From the NCBI GenBank assembly GCA_020833085.1, contig JAJHQY010000007.1, forward strand, positions 1-17,576: a DNA stretch of 17,576 bases, in the 5' to 3' direction. This document shows positions 1 to 8,903 of the stretch, in pieces. Below the pieces are notes generated by a model, which worked only from the letters and a program-made list of their open reading frames with translations, had not been told where the DNA came from and ran no database searches. The translations under genes and the position numbers were made by a program. Source of the DNA: Desulfurococcaceae archaeon (GTDB taxonomy: Archaea; Thermoproteota; Thermoprotei_A; Sulfolobales; Desulfurococcaceae). Numbering within the stretch: position 1 is the first letter of the stretch; each line of letters starts with the position of its first letter.

Positions 1-1334
1 AGTGTGCCTGGCTTAATAATGATCTTCTTAGCTCCGAGCCTCAGAGTGCCTCCCAGTTCTTTAATATTCTTCTGCCCCGGCAGGAGGTCTATTACTGGGT
101 GAGGTGTACTAGGATCTATTTCAGTGGTGTTCGCACCACTTAATCCAATAACATTACGTGCAAACTCTACAATCATTAACTGCATACCAAAACAAATACC
201 GAGAACTGGCTTCTCGTTTTCCCTCAAATAGCGTATAGCCTGGATCTTCCCTTCAGCCCCCCTCACCCCAAAACCAGGCAGAATTATCGCTCCATCTACA
301 CTGTCTAGAGTTTTCAGGTTACTTGAATTGTGCTCTATATCAGTTGCTTCAAGCCACACTAAGTCAACTTTGACTCTATTCCATGCAGAGGCGTGTTTCA
401 GTGCCTCGATTATACTAATATAACTGTCTCTAATTTTAGTGTATTTTCCAATCATAGCTATTTTAATCGTTTTTACTGGATTGTCAAGTCTATTAACAAA
501 TTCAATCCAGTCTGATAGGTCAGGCTCTCTGTACTCGAGGTTTAGCTTTTCTAAAATGTACTTGGTGTACTCCTGCTCGTGTAGAATTATTGGCAACTTG
601 TAAGGATTAGGCATGTCGGGATTACTATAAACAGCTCGAGGCGGGACATTACTGTACAGAGATATCTTGTAGCGAGCTTCCTCGTCAAGCCACCTAGAGG
701 ACCTCACGACAATGGCGTCTGGTATAATACCTATTCTCCGCAACTCTTGAACGCTGTGTTGTACAGGCTTAGTTTTAATCTCTCCTGAAGGTAGAACCGG
801 CGCTAATGCTACGTGAATATAAAATACGTTATTTACTCCTTCATCAAATCTCATCTGCCTCGCTGCTTCTAAGAAGGGCAGGCTCTCAATATCACCCACC
901 GTCCCGCCGATCTCAACGATAGCTACTTCTGCGCCATAATCCCTAGCGACTTCTCTTACTCGATTCTTTATCTCGTTTACAACGTGTGGTATAACTTGAA
1001 CGCACTGACCAAGATAGTCACCGCGTCGCTCTTTTAAAATAACGTTTAAATAGACTTGGCCAGATGTGATGTTGTTTTCCTTAGAGAGATTACAGCCAAG
1101 AAATCTCTCGTAGTGCCCTATGTCCATATCCGTTTCTCCACCGTCTTCTGTGACAAAGACCTCTCCGTGCGCGTATGGGTTCATAGTTCCAGCGTCAACA
1201 TTGAAGTAGGGGTCTATTTTAATGATTGTTACATTGTAACCACATCTTCTTAACAACATTCCAGTAGACGCCGCTACAACGCCCTTGCCAAGCCCCGAGA
1301 GAACACCGCCAGTGATGAATATGTACTTAGTCAA
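1..1334 (-). CDS. pyrG: CTP synthase, C-terminus cut by the window edge
   Basis: Makes CTP from UTP, ATP and glutamine, the last step of de novo pyrimidine synthesis in the cytoplasm. Translating the minus strand from a TTG at 1334 gives 444 residues. The N-terminal synthetase domain opens with KYIFITGGVLSGLGKG (residues 3-18, the ATP loop) and continues with IKIDPYFNVDAGTMNP and the HGEVFVTEDGGETDMDIGHYERF block (57-79). The glutamine amidotransferase domain has GICFGMQ, with the nucleophile at Cys381, close to the family position. The visible part stops soon after a GGTLRLG block; a full enzyme is about 535 residues, so roughly 90 residues and the catalytic His/Glu pair lie outside the window. 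TTG is the only start that keeps the usual family N-terminus. It diverges from the phosphoribosyltransferase at 1395 and probably shares that promoter region. Identification is secure. Confidence 0.97.
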   Translation of the reverse strand, partial: MTKYIFITGGVLSGLGKGVVAASTGMLLRRCGYNVTIIKIDPYFNVDAGTMNPYAHGEVFVTEDGGETDMDIGHYERFLGCNLSKENNITSGQVYLNVILKERRGDYLGQCVQVIPHVVNEIKNRVREVARDYGAEVAIVEIGGTVGDIESLPFLEAARQMRFDEGVNNVFYIHVALAPVLPSGEIKTKPVQHSVQELRRIGIIPDAIVVRSSRWLDEEARYKISLYSNVPPRAVYSNPDMPNPYKLPIILHEQEYTKYILEKLNLEYREPDLSDWIEFVNRLDNPVKTIKIAMIGKYTKIRDSYISIIEALKHASAWNRVKVDLVWLEATDIEHNSSNLKTLDSVDGAIILPGFGVRGAEGKIQAIRYLRENEKPVLGICFGMQLMIVEFARNVIGLSGANTTEIDPSTPHPVIDLLPGQKNIKELGGTLRLGAKKIIIKPGT

Positions 1335-1364
1335 GGTGCCCGCTCACTAATACTTATTAAGAGA

Positions 1365-1372
1365 CTTTTAAA
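1365..1372. promoter_or_regulatory. TATA-like element CTTTTAAA between the divergent pyrG and phosphoribosyltransferase genes
   Basis: CTTTTAAA is centred near 1368. A transcription start 26 bases to the right would fall at about 1394-1395, on the ATG of the phosphoribosyltransferase, implying a leaderless mRNA; no GGTG-type site precedes that ATG. Counting 26 bases to the left gives about 1342, eight bases before the pyrG TTG. The element is nearly symmetric and only 60 bases separate the two genes, so it may serve both. The spacing rule is known for archaea; the assignment is inference. Confidence 0.5.
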
Positions 1373-1394
1373 CTCTTGTCTCGTAGAACAATAT

Positions 1395-1916
1395 ATGAGT
1401 AGTGAGAAAATCGTATGTGTTTCGTGGAGTGAAATTCACAGAGCGCTGGGTGTTTTAGCTAATAGAGTGCTTTCGGATGGAAAGCCGGACGCTCTCGTGC
1501 TAATTGCTAAAGGCGGGTTAATTCCGGGAAGGATCTTAGCAGACTTTATTAAAGTCGATGATATGGGATTTGTCGAGGTGAAATTCTATAGGGGTATTGG
1601 GGTGAGAGGAGAGAGACCCTACTTGAAATTTACAATGCTTCCACCACTCACTAACAGAGACGTGTTGATAGTTGACGATGTAGTAGATAGTGGTCGAACA
1701 ATGCAGCTAGTTGTGGAGTATATTTCGAGCTTTAAAGCGAGGTCTATTAGGACCCTAGCCATATACGTAAAGCCCTGGTCTTCTTACATTCCGGACTACT
1801 ATTACGCTCAAATAGATAAGTGGGTGATTTTTCCCTGGGAGATATGCGAGGCTGTGAGAGAGGGTGTTATTGATAGAAGCGCGGTTGAGGAGTTAAGTCG
1901 CTACTGTGAAATGTAG
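1395..1916 (+). CDS. Purine-type phosphoribosyltransferase (type I PRTase fold)
   Basis: Predicted to transfer phosphoribose from PRPP to a base, probably a 6-oxopurine (guanine, xanthine or hypoxanthine), for purine salvage in the cytoplasm. The 173-residue protein has the PRPP-binding loop of type I phosphoribosyltransferases, DVLIVDDVVDSGRT (residues 89-102): hydrophobic strand, two Asp, then the DSG-R-T phosphate loop. The early loop AKGGLIPGR (38-46) matches the pyrophosphate loop of the Gpt/XGPRT-like group (COG2236-like). The tail has the aromatic stretch DKWVIFPWE seen in archaeal and bacterial Gpt-like enzymes. The ATG at 1395 sits about 26 bases after a TATA-like element and lacks a ribosome binding site, which fits leaderless translation. 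It ends ten bases before the converging KaiC-like gene. The fold is clear; base specificity cannot be read from the sequence. Confidence 0.88.
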   Translation: MSSEKIVCVSWSEIHRALGVLANRVLSDGKPDALVLIAKGGLIPGRILADFIKVDDMGFVEVKFYRGIGVRGERPYLKFTMLPPLTNRDVLIVDDVVDSGRTMQLVVEYISSFKARSIRTLAIYVKPWSSYIPDYYYAQIDKWVIFPWEICEAVREGVIDRSAVEELSRYCEM

Positions 1917-1926
1917 AGTGAACAAC

Positions 1927-2658
1927 TCAGTGCGTTATTCTGAGTACTTTATCTGGGTATATTACTATGCCTTTGTCAGTTATTTCAAATACGTGTCTTT
2001 TCATGCTGTGACTTGTACCTCTCATTTTCCACACAACTATGCTTCTCACTAGCTCTCCGTTAATCTCGTCTAGGTCAAGTCTTACAATGCCGTCTGCCGC
2101 GTGCTCCACGCCAGGGCCTCCAAACCCCCTCTCTGTTACAGAGACTTGCGACACAAGTATACTAGTCGTGCCCATGCCGGAGAGCACTTTCTTTAATTGT
2201 AGTACAACGCTTCTAGCAACTGAGGGTTTTGTCAGGTATAGTGTTGAGACGCTGTCTACTACTACTCTCTGCGCGTTGATCTCTCTAATAGCCGTTCTCA
2301 ACACGTCAACTAGCTCCTCGACGCTATCGGGGTCTCGGACTACGTATTTCTCTCTCTTAGCCGCCTCGCCGATTCCCGCTGTAAAGGCGTCTATAATGGC
2401 AAACTTCCCTTCCTGCTCATACTGCTTGACATCCCAGCCAAAATTCTTCATGTTTATGCGGACTTGTACAGGGTGTTCTTCGAGCGCCACGTATATACCC
2501 GGCTCACCTAGTTGGAGCCCATTCCACAAGAACTGCATTGAAAATATACTCTTACCAGTACCCGGGCCTCCACTCAGAAGCACGACATTTCTCTTTGGAA
2601 TGCCTCCACCCACTATTTCATCAAAACCCGGAATACCGGTCTTAACTCGCTCAACCAT
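1927..2658 (-). CDS. KaiC-like single-domain RecA-superfamily ATPase
   Basis: A 243-residue one-domain relative of KaiC, the group often annotated as archaeal RecA-like ATPases of signal transduction; its role in crenarchaea is unsettled. It shows the KaiC-type N-terminus [17 protein letters not shown], a Walker A loop GGPGTGKS (residues 30-37), the paired catalytic-type glutamates in [12 protein letters not shown] (E60, E61), a Walker B strand VVVDS (132-136) and the [16 protein letters not shown] block (171-186) before the last strands. It is one KaiC domain, not the double-domain clock protein. The ATG at 2658 is preceded by GAGGGGGTGA with ideal spacing. A TTG at 2685 would add nine residues but lies upstream of the transcription start expected from the TATA-like element at 2696-2707, so I reject it. 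Divergent from cdc48. Confidence 0.9.
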   Translation of the reverse strand: MVERVKTGIPGFDEIVGGGIPKRNVVLLSGGPGTGKSIFSMQFLWNGLQLGEPGIYVALEEHPVQVRINMKNFGWDVKQYEQEGKFAIIDAFTAGIGEAAKREKYVVRDPDSVEELVDVLRTAIREINAQRVVVDSVSTLYLTKPSVARSVVLQLKKVLSGMGTTSILVSQVSVTERGFGGPGVEHAADGIVRLDLDEINGELVRSIVVWKMRGTSHSMKRHVFEITDKGIVIYPDKVLRITH

Positions 2659-2695
2659 GTTCACCCCCTCATTTCTTGTCTCCAATGCCGTTTTA

Positions 2696-2707
2696 CCTTA
2701 ATAAAGG
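2696..2707. promoter_or_regulatory. TATA-like near-palindrome CCTTAATAAAGG between the KaiC-like gene and cdc48
   Basis: The twelve bases read almost the same on both strands (10 of 12 symmetric). From its centre, about 26 bases rightward predicts a start near 2727, followed by GGTG at 2731 and the cdc48 ATG at 2740. About 26 bases leftward predicts a start near 2675, followed by GAGGGGGTGA and the ATG at 2658. Both genes thus get short leaders with good ribosome binding sites from one element. The sequence match is visible; shared use is inference. Confidence 0.5.
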
Positions 2708-2739
2708 AGTCCTAGTTAACTACTCTACAAGGTGTGTAC

Positions 2740-4977
2740 ATGTCTACTCAGAGTAGCGAGAGAACTGTAAAACTGAGAGTCGCCGAAGCGCGCTCACGAG
2801 ATGTTGGTAGAAAAATTGCTAGAATAGATCGAGAGACCATGAAGAAACTTGACGTAGAAGTAGGCGACTTCATAGAGGTAATCGGGCCTAAAGGCAGAGA
2901 AATACTAAAAGTGTGGCCAGCGTATCCTGAAGACGAGGGTACTGGTATAATTAGAGTAGATGGCACTGTACGTAGGAACTTAGGCGTAGCACCTGGAGAC
3001 TACGTAACGGTAAAGCCTATAAGAGTGGACCCGGCGAAGCGCGTAGTTGTAGCACCTGTTAGTGGCATGACCAGGATTATCGCTGATCCCGAGTATTTGG
3101 CTCAAATGGTTAAGAAGACTCTACTAGGTAATCCGGTAAAGCGCGGAGATGTAATTGACATTCCATTCTACGGACTTAGATTTGTAGTTACGAGTGTTCA
3201 GCCCTCAGCCGTGGTTTACGTAGTAGAGGACACTGTAATTGAAGTTAGACAACAACCTGTTAGACCAGAGCTCATCAGTGAGGGTGTTCCTCGTGTTACA
3301 TGGGAGGACATAGGTGATCTAGAGGAGGTCAAGCAGAAAATTAGAGAAATAGTGGAACTGCCACTTAAACACCCAGAGTTATTCGAGAGACTGGGTATTG
3401 AGCCTCCTAAAGGCATATTACTGTATGGCCCACCGGGAACGGGTAAGACTCTACTAGCTAAAGCTCTAGCAAACGAGATCGGCGCGTACTTTATTAGCAT
3501 CAACGGCCCAGAGATAATGAGTAAATTCTACGGGGAGTCCGAAGAAAGGTTGAGAAAAGTCTTCGAGGAGGCGCAAGCCAACGCTCCAGCTATTATTTTC
3601 ATTGATGAAATTGACAGCATTGCGCCTAAGAGAGAAGAAGTTGTCGGTGAAGTGGAGAAGCGCGTAGTTGCACAGCTACTCGCATTAATGGACGGCTTAA
3701 AGGAGAGGGGTAAAGTAATAGTTATTGGTGCTACTAATCGACCAGAGGCTCTAGACCCTGCTCTCAGGCGTCCGGGTAGATTTGACAGAGAAATAGAAAT
3801 ACCACCTCCAGATAAGAGAGCTAGGCGCGAAATACTCGCTGTTCACACTAGAAACATGCCCCTAGCCGACGACGTGGACTTAGACAAAATAGCTGAAATT
3901 ACGCATGGATACACAGGCGCTGATTTAGCGGCACTAGTTAAAGAAGCCGCCATGAACGCTCTCAGGAGATTTCTGCAAGCTGAAAATATTGATTTAAACC
4001 AGCCAATACCGGCTGAGAAACTCGAAAAACTAAAAGTCACAATGGAGGACTTCTTAGCCGCTATGAAGAGCGTCCAGCCAACACTCATTAGAGAAGTTTT
4101 TGTCGAGGTACCAGAAGTGAGATGGAGTGACATCGGAGGGCTTGATGACGTTAAACAAGAGTTGAGAGAGAGCATTGAGTGGCCCATGAAGTATCCACAT
4201 GTCTTTGAGAAAATGGGTATTCAGCCTCCTAAAGGAATACTGCTTTTCGGGCCACCCGGCACTGGCAAGACTCTTCTAGCTAAAGCCGTGGCTACTGAGA
4301 GTGGCGCTAACTTCATAGCTATAAGAGGACCAGAAATACTCAGCAAGTGGGTAGGAGAGTCCGAGAAGGCTATTAGACAGATCTTTAGAAGAGCGCGAAT
4401 GGTCGCTCCCGCAATAGTATTCTTCGACGAGATAGACTCTATAGCGTCTGTGCGTGGAAGCGATCCGAGCGGAGTTATAGATAGAATAGTAAACCAGTTG
4501 CTAACAGAGCTAGATGGTATACAGCCACTCCGCAGAGTAACAGTGATAGCTGCGACTAATAGACCAGACTTACTAGACCCCGCCTTACTGAGACCAGGTC
4601 GCTTTGACAAGTTAATATATGTACCACCACCAGACCTGAAAGCCCGAATAGAGATTTTCAAAGTACACACGAGAAAAATACCCTTAGAAGAAGACGTAAA
4701 CTTAGAGGAACTGGCACGCTTAACAGAGGGGTACACAGGCGCCGACATAGCTGCTGTCTGTAGAGAGGCTACTATGATAGCCCTCAGAGAAGTCTACGCT
4801 ACCACCGGATCGCTCCAAGTAGTCAAAGTTAGCAGGAGACACTTCCTAGAGGCTCTCTCGAAGATACCGCCTAGTCTAAGTAAAGCTGATATTGACATGT
4901 ACGAGAGACTAGCAAGAGAGATAAAGAAGATGGGTACTAGTGGTGGATTTAGAAGAATTCAGCTACCATACGGCTAA
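2740..4977 (+). CDS. cdc48: Cdc48/VAT-type AAA+ ATPase (archaeal p97 homologue)
   Basis: Hexameric ATP-driven unfoldase that extracts and unfolds proteins and, in archaea, can feed the 20S proteasome. The 745-residue chain has the N-domain (about 1-185, double-psi barrel plus second subdomain) and two AAA modules. D1 has Walker A GPPGTGKT (230-237) and Walker B FIDEID (287-292). D2 has Walker A GPPGTGKT (504-511) and Walker B FFDEID (561-566). Both carry ATNRP sensor 1 and RRPGRFD/LRPGRFD arginine-finger blocks. The chain ends QLPYG, so the penultimate residue is Tyr as in HbYX-type proteasome docking tails, though the hydrophobic position is Pro. I use the ATG at 2740, five bases after GGTG; a GTG at 2734 would add two residues. 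It is followed by tmcA after 27 bases, so co-transcription is likely. Confidence 0.97.
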   Translation: MSTQSSERTVKLRVAEARSRDVGRKIARIDRETMKKLDVEVGDFIEVIGPKGREILKVWPAYPEDEGTGIIRVDGTVRRNLGVAPGDYVTVKPIRVDPAKRVVVAPVSGMTRIIADPEYLAQMVKKTLLGNPVKRGDVIDIPFYGLRFVVTSVQPSAVVYVVEDTVIEVRQQPVRPELISEGVPRVTWEDIGDLEEVKQKIREIVELPLKHPELFERLGIEPPKGILLYGPPGTGKTLLAKALANEIGAYFISINGPEIMSKFYGESEERLRKVFEEAQANAPAIIFIDEIDSIAPKREEVVGEVEKRVVAQLLALMDGLKERGKVIVIGATNRPEALDPALRRPGRFDREIEIPPPDKRARREILAVHTRNMPLADDVDLDKIAEITHGYTGADLAALVKEAAMNALRRFLQAENIDLNQPIPAEKLEKLKVTMEDFLAAMKSVQPTLIREVFVEVPEVRWSDIGGLDDVKQELRESIEWPMKYPHVFEKMGIQPPKGILLFGPPGTGKTLLAKAVATESGANFIAIRGPEILSKWVGESEKAIRQIFRRARMVAPAIVFFDEIDSIASVRGSDPSGVIDRIVNQLLTELDGIQPLRRVTVIAATNRPDLLDPALLRPGRFDKLIYVPPPDLKARIEIFKVHTRKIPLEEDVNLEELARLTEGYTGADIAAVCREATMIALREVYATTGSLQVVKVSRRHFLEALSKIPPSLSKADIDMYERLAREIKKMGTSGGFRRIQLPYG

Positions 4978-5004
4978 CTAGACTGTTAAAGGCGTGTAGT
5001 AGTA

Positions 5005-7458
5005 TTGAGCGACGAAAAGACTGTTATTATACCAGCATCCTTTACAAGACTAATTAGAGAAATTGGCAAGCTAGTCGACAAGCTCGTGGAGTATAGATTT
5101 AGATTTTTAATAGTACTGTCCGGCTCCGACCCATTAAAACTGGGTATACTCGCATCTAGGGCTGTTAATTACTACGTCAAGAAATATCGAAGTAAGAGTG
5201 AATCTAGTGAGATTAAAGGCCTCTATGTCTACCACGACGAGTTCCCAGATGCCGTTAAATTAAAGGAGGTTTTCGAGAGGAAAGTCTCTTCAGAGAGCCT
5301 CGTGGAATTCGAGTACGCTGTTTACGAGAAGAGCGAGAAGTACCTCGGCACAACAGTGCAAGTACTAGTAATGGACTTGACAAAGGACCTTAAACCCAAC
5401 GACGTCGGCAGACTAGTGGGCATCGTAGAGGGAGGAGGCTTAATAGTCTTCCTAACACCTCCATGGGAGACTTGGGACACATTTAAGACTATTTTCAAAG
5501 AAACACTAACTGTACCTCAATTCCCAGAACCCCGGCACATCTTCATCACGTGGTTTAAGAAAAAACTACTAGAACACGACGGAATAGCTATATACGACGC
5601 TAATAGCGATAGGGTTATTAAAAAGCCCTCACTAAAGCGCGCCCCGCCTGCTCCAAGACAAGCAATAGAAATACCCAAGGAAAGACTTTTCCCCAAGGAG
5701 GTATATGAGCTGGCTCTCACAAGAGATCAGGTGAACGTAATAAAGATTATTGAGAGCTTTCACGAGAAGCCGAAAAAGAATACCAAGAAAGTATTTGTGT
5801 TAACAGCTGATAGAGGTCGCGGGAAGAGCTGTGCTATTGGAATCGGCATAGTGGGCTTTATACACTGCCTGAGAAAAGTGAAGCCTAGAGTCAGAGTTCT
5901 AGTAACGTCGCCTGAGCCGAGTAATGTCCAGTCATTAATGACTCTAGCATCGAGAGCTCTTGAGAAACTCGGATTAAAATACGAGTCAGCGAAGAGAGAG
6001 GGGTATGTAGTCGAATTACGAGGACCTGGATTTAGTATTGAGTACTGGGAGCCGGTAGCTATACCTAAACTCAAAGGAGATCTAGTAGTCGTAGACGAGG
6101 CTGCGGGAATACACGTTCCTTTACTCTACAAGATTCTCGAAAGACACAATAGGCTAATATTCTCGACAACTATTCACGGCTACGAAGGCTCTGGCAGAGG
6201 ATTTTCTGTGAGATTTCTAAAGAGACTCAAGAGCATGGAGAATATCACTCTATACCAGTACGAAATGGAGGAGCCTATTAGGTATAATCTAAACGATCCA
6301 ATTGAGGAGTGGCAATTCAAAACACTACTACTAGACGCCGAGCCAGTCGAGCTCGACGAGAAGGATTTAGAAGACATAGAGTTGAAGAGGCTGATCTACG
6401 TCAAGTACGAACCTCACGAGCTCTTTGAGAGAGAAGAGGAGCTTCGACAGCTCTTTGGTATATACGTCCTTGCACACTATAGAAACGAGCCAGACGATCT
6501 CGGAATGCTCGCCGACGCTCCACACCACCTCATCAGGGCCGTTAAGACTTCTACCGGTAAAATAGTGTGTGCCATTCAAATAGCGCAGGAAGGCCCCATA
6601 GACGAGAAGACAGCTCTAGAACTCCTAAAGGGAGGCAGAATTCCAGGAAATATTCTACCAGATAGATTCCTAAAACACACAAGACTCCTCGAATTCGCGA
6701 AGACTACGGGGTGGCGAATTGTTAGAATTGCTACTCACCCGGCTGTTCAAGGTAAGGGTATTGGTAGCTGGGCTCTACAGAAAATAATTGAAGAGGCTAC
6801 TCAGCGCGGATTAGAGTGGGTTGGTGCTGGTTTCGGCGTAACAGAAGAGCTGTTGAGATTCTGGATTAAAAACGGCTTTAGCGTTATACACATGAGCCCT
6901 GACAGAAACCCTGTAAGTGGCGAGTACACTGTACTAGTCATTAAGCCCATTAGTGAGCGCGTCTCTAAGCTCGTGGACATAGCAAAATACGAATTTAAAA
7001 TGAAGCTACTCGACAGCATAGCTGTTAACTACAGAGAACTAGAACCCGAAGTAGTACTACTAATGTTCGATAACGAGCCCTACTTACACCTCGACCCCTC
7101 TAATGCCTTTACACTGATAGGCTTAGATAGGCTCTGGACTTACTGCACTGGGCCTATGACTTTTGAGGCCGCTGCTGACTTAATGTTTAGAATTAGTAGA
7201 CTACACTGGTTACTACCCAGAGAGAAGCGCCCAGCACTTAGTAGGCTTCAAGAACTCTTATTGATTGTAAAAGCCTTGCAGGGTCGATCCTGGGACGAGG
7301 CGTCTGAGCTCTTGAAAAAACCCGTTAGAGTACTCCAAGAAGAAGCCCATGAAATAGCCTGTATTTACTTCGAGTACCTAACTAAAACACCGCCAGAAAA
7401 CTTCACTCCAGGAGTACTCACTGAGCAGTACAAGTACCTAAATGGAGTTGTCCCGTGA
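5005..7458 (+). CDS. tmcA: tRNA(Met) cytidine acetyltransferase TmcA/Nat10 family
   Basis: Uses acetyl-CoA and ATP to make N4-acetylcytidine in RNA: the wobble base of elongator tRNA-Met in bacteria, and in archaea further tRNA and rRNA cytidines. The 817 residues show the family order: N-terminal DUF1726-like domain; RecA-like RNA helicase module with Walker A DRGRGKS (269-275) and Walker B VVVDEAAG (361-368); GNAT acetyltransferase module with the acetyl-CoA loop HPAVQGKGIGSWAL (578-591); and a C-terminal tRNA-binding part. Length is as expected for archaeal members. It starts at a TTG, with GGCGTG about ten bases upstream; no ATG or GTG fits better. It lies 27 bases after cdc48, and its TGA overlaps the GTG of the next gene (GTGA), so the two tRNA-modification genes are probably translationally coupled. 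Confidence 0.96.
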   Translation: MSDEKTVIIPASFTRLIREIGKLVDKLVEYRFRFLIVLSGSDPLKLGILASRAVNYYVKKYRSKSESSEIKGLYVYHDEFPDAVKLKEVFERKVSSESLVEFEYAVYEKSEKYLGTTVQVLVMDLTKDLKPNDVGRLVGIVEGGGLIVFLTPPWETWDTFKTIFKETLTVPQFPEPRHIFITWFKKKLLEHDGIAIYDANSDRVIKKPSLKRAPPAPRQAIEIPKERLFPKEVYELALTRDQVNVIKIIESFHEKPKKNTKKVFVLTADRGRGKSCAIGIGIVGFIHCLRKVKPRVRVLVTSPEPSNVQSLMTLASRALEKLGLKYESAKREGYVVELRGPGFSIEYWEPVAIPKLKGDLVVVDEAAGIHVPLLYKILERHNRLIFSTTIHGYEGSGRGFSVRFLKRLKSMENITLYQYEMEEPIRYNLNDPIEEWQFKTLLLDAEPVELDEKDLEDIELKRLIYVKYEPHELFEREEELRQLFGIYVLAHYRNEPDDLGMLADAPHHLIRAVKTSTGKIVCAIQIAQEGPIDEKTALELLKGGRIPGNILPDRFLKHTRLLEFAKTTGWRIVRIATHPAVQGKGIGSWALQKIIEEATQRGLEWVGAGFGVTEELLRFWIKNGFSVIHMSPDRNPVSGEYTVLVIKPISERVSKLVDIAKYEFKMKLLDSIAVNYRELEPEVVLLMFDNEPYLHLDPSNAFTLIGLDRLWTYCTGPMTFEAAADLMFRISRLHWLLPREKRPALSRLQELLLIVKALQGRSWDEASELLKKPVRVLQEEAHEIACIYFEYLTKTPPENFTPGVLTEQYKYLNGVVP

Positions 7459-8519
7459 CCCTTATTCTGAAAGTCAACCCTCTCAATCCCGACCCGTCTA
7501 CTATAAGAAAAGCGGTAGATATTCTCAGAAGTGGAGGCTTAGTCGCCTTTCCCACTGAGACTGTCTACGGGCTGGGTGCTCTGGTATTTAATGAGCAGGC
7601 CGCTCGTAAAGTGTATATAGTCAAGAACAGGCCTTTTGACAACCCCCTAATAATTCACATAAGTAGCCTTGAAATGCTAGACACGGTCGCTACAAATATA
7701 CCAGAAAAGGCCTTAAGACTCGCGGAGAAGTTCTGGCCGGGGCCTCTAACCCTCATCTTACCGAGAAATAAGAGTGTTCCTAGAGTAGTCTCTGGGGGTC
7801 TTGACACAGTCGCTGTTCGAATGCCAGCGCACCCTGTCGCGTTAGCGCTTATTAAAGAGGCTGACGAGCCTATCGCCGCGCCCAGTGCTAACTTAGCTGG
7901 TAAGCCCAGCCCCACTACAGCTGAGCACGTTATTCAAGACCTCTACGGCAAAATAGACGCTATTATAGATGCCGGTGAAACTCTCTACGGCGTTGAGTCA
8001 ACCATTATCAACATTCTATCTAGCCCACCTGTGCTCTTAAGACCAGGGGCTATACCTGTAGAGGAAATAGAGCGAGTGCTAGGCGAGAAAGTGCTTGTGC
8101 CTAACTACGCCAGGGGGCTTGAAGAAGCGCACACAGCGTTGGCGCCAGGTATGAGATACAAGCACTACGCTCCTGAGACGCCACTAGTGCTCATTGACCC
8201 CGTATCGGGTGATCTCGAGGCGCTGGTAGAGAAAATGATGCTCGCGGTTAATGAGTATCTCGGCAAGTACTCTAAAGTGTGCGTAGTAGCAAGTAAAGAG
8301 CTAGCTGACTTCTACCGGTCAATTAGAGGTGTTCACGTCATTGAAATAGGTTCTAGAGCAAACATGTTCGAAGTCGCTAAAAACCTCTTTAAAACGCTAA
8401 GAATGCTTGATGAGATGAGATGCGATGTCGGCATAGTTGAGGGCTTTGAGGAAAGAGGACTAGGTCTTACAGTGATGAATAGGCTTAGAAAGGCTTCTCA
8501 AGTGAGAATCTTAGCTTAA
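7455..8519 (+). CDS. sua5: Threonylcarbamoyl-AMP synthase (Sua5, two-domain form)
   Basis: Makes threonylcarbamoyl-AMP from threonine, bicarbonate and ATP, the first step of t6A37 formation on ANN-decoding tRNAs; the product is used by the Kae1/KEOPS complex. The 354 residues contain a YrdC-type domain: FPTETVYGLGA (32-42), the KNRPFDNPL block (57-65) and APSANLAGKPSPTT (142-155). This is followed by the linker APGMRYKHYAP (230-240) and the C-terminal Rossmann-like Sua5 domain, so it is long Sua5 and not short YrdC/TsaC. The GTG start overlaps the tmcA stop as GTGA. The gene ends with TAA directly abutting the stop of the converging 90-residue gene. Together with tmcA it forms a small tRNA-modification unit behind cdc48. 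Confidence 0.96.
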   Translation: MTLILKVNPLNPDPSTIRKAVDILRSGGLVAFPTETVYGLGALVFNEQAARKVYIVKNRPFDNPLIIHISSLEMLDTVATNIPEKALRLAEKFWPGPLTLILPRNKSVPRVVSGGLDTVAVRMPAHPVALALIKEADEPIAAPSANLAGKPSPTTAEHVIQDLYGKIDAIIDAGETLYGVESTIINILSSPPVLLRPGAIPVEEIERVLGEKVLVPNYARGLEEAHTALAPGMRYKHYAPETPLVLIDPVSGDLEALVEKMMLAVNEYLGKYSKVCVVASKELADFYRSIRGVHVIEIGSRANMFEVAKNLFKTLRMLDEMRCDVGIVEGFEERGLGLTVMNRLRKASQVRILA

Positions 8520-8792
8520 TTACCTTACTTTCACTGCTCTTAGTTTAATACCCGTCAGTATTCGCGGTAGAATTTCACTAATTACTTTCTGCACATACGC
8601 GTCTGAGACCGCATCGCCATAAAGTCTGAGAACAGCCTCATTAAATCCGGGGTAGATGTGGAGACTCGCAACTATTAAGTTATTGTAGATGATCCTAATA
8701 CTGTAAGAGTGCCTCTCAGCCCACAGGCCGCGTCTTCTCAGTTCCTCTACAAGCTTATTCAGAACCTTTACGTCTATGCCTCTAATAAACAC
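8520..8792 (-). CDS. Small protein of unknown function, 90 residues
   Basis: I do not recognise a family. The translation begins MFIRGIDVKVLNKLVEELRR and reads as helix, then beta strands (HSYSIRIIYNNLIVASLHIY), then a helix (SDAYVQKVISEILPRIL) and a final basic strand ending in AVKVR. This alpha/beta pattern suggests a small compact cytoplasmic protein; there are no cysteines, signal peptide or membrane segments. The start is a GTG with GAGGCGA (8797-8803) about five bases upstream. Its coding-like composition, that binding site and its neat abutment with the sua5 stop (no gap between the converging genes) favour a real gene. A direct repeat overlaps its start region (8778-8808). Confidence 0.62.
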   Translation of the reverse strand: MFIRGIDVKVLNKLVEELRRRGLWAERHSYSIRIIYNNLIVASLHIYPGFNEAVLRLYGDAVSDAYVQKVISEILPRILTGIKLRAVKVR

Positions 8793-8808
8793 ACAACTCG
8801 CCTCTAAT
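8778..8808. repeat. Direct repeat GCCTCTAAT, two copies 22 bases apart
   Basis: GCCTCTAAT occurs at 8778-8786 and again at 8800-8808. On the minus strand the copies read ATTAGAGGC. The inner one encodes Ile-Arg-Gly at the start of the 90-residue protein. The outer one follows an ATG at 8814 that opens a ten-codon reading frame (ATG CCT ATT AGA GGC...) ending in TAG, out of frame with the real gene. The outer copy also supplies the ribosome binding site. It could be a small tandem duplication of the gene start, or chance. Confidence 0.55.
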
Positions 8809-8874
8809 AGGCATGAAAAACTACGTTCCTAGTAGAGTTTTACCTAGCGCGGTTGAATTATAAAATTGCATGTC

Positions 8875-8882
8875 TATTTAAG
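8875..8882 (+). promoter_or_regulatory. TATA box TATTTAAG for a candidate small RNA
   Basis: TATTTAAG is centred near 8878. Transcription starting about 26 bases downstream would begin near 8904-8905, four or five bases before the possible C box at 8909. No protein-coding gene begins on the plus strand in the following 1.9 kb, so a promoter here needs another transcript to drive. Another AT-rich element, AATTATAAAATT (8856-8867), may serve the minus-strand 90-residue gene. Confidence 0.45.
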
Positions 8883-8903
8883 AACCCAGTAGCTATAATC
8901 TCC

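Noticed and set aside
1056..1253. Plus-strand 65-codon frame near the left edge
   Set aside because: It is opposite the pyrG coding sequence, whose ATP-site motifs are clear.
2039..2701. Long plus-strand open frame of 220 codons opposite the KaiC-like gene
   Set aside because: It lies antisense to a gene with clear Walker motifs; its translation is rich in Ser, Thr and Pro with no domain, typical of a shadow frame.
4221..4748. Minus-strand frame of 175 codons inside cdc48
   Set aside because: Antisense shadow of the D2 module; the translation is low-complexity and has no ribosome binding site or family match. The same holds for the other antisense frames at 3216-3503 and 3843-4187.
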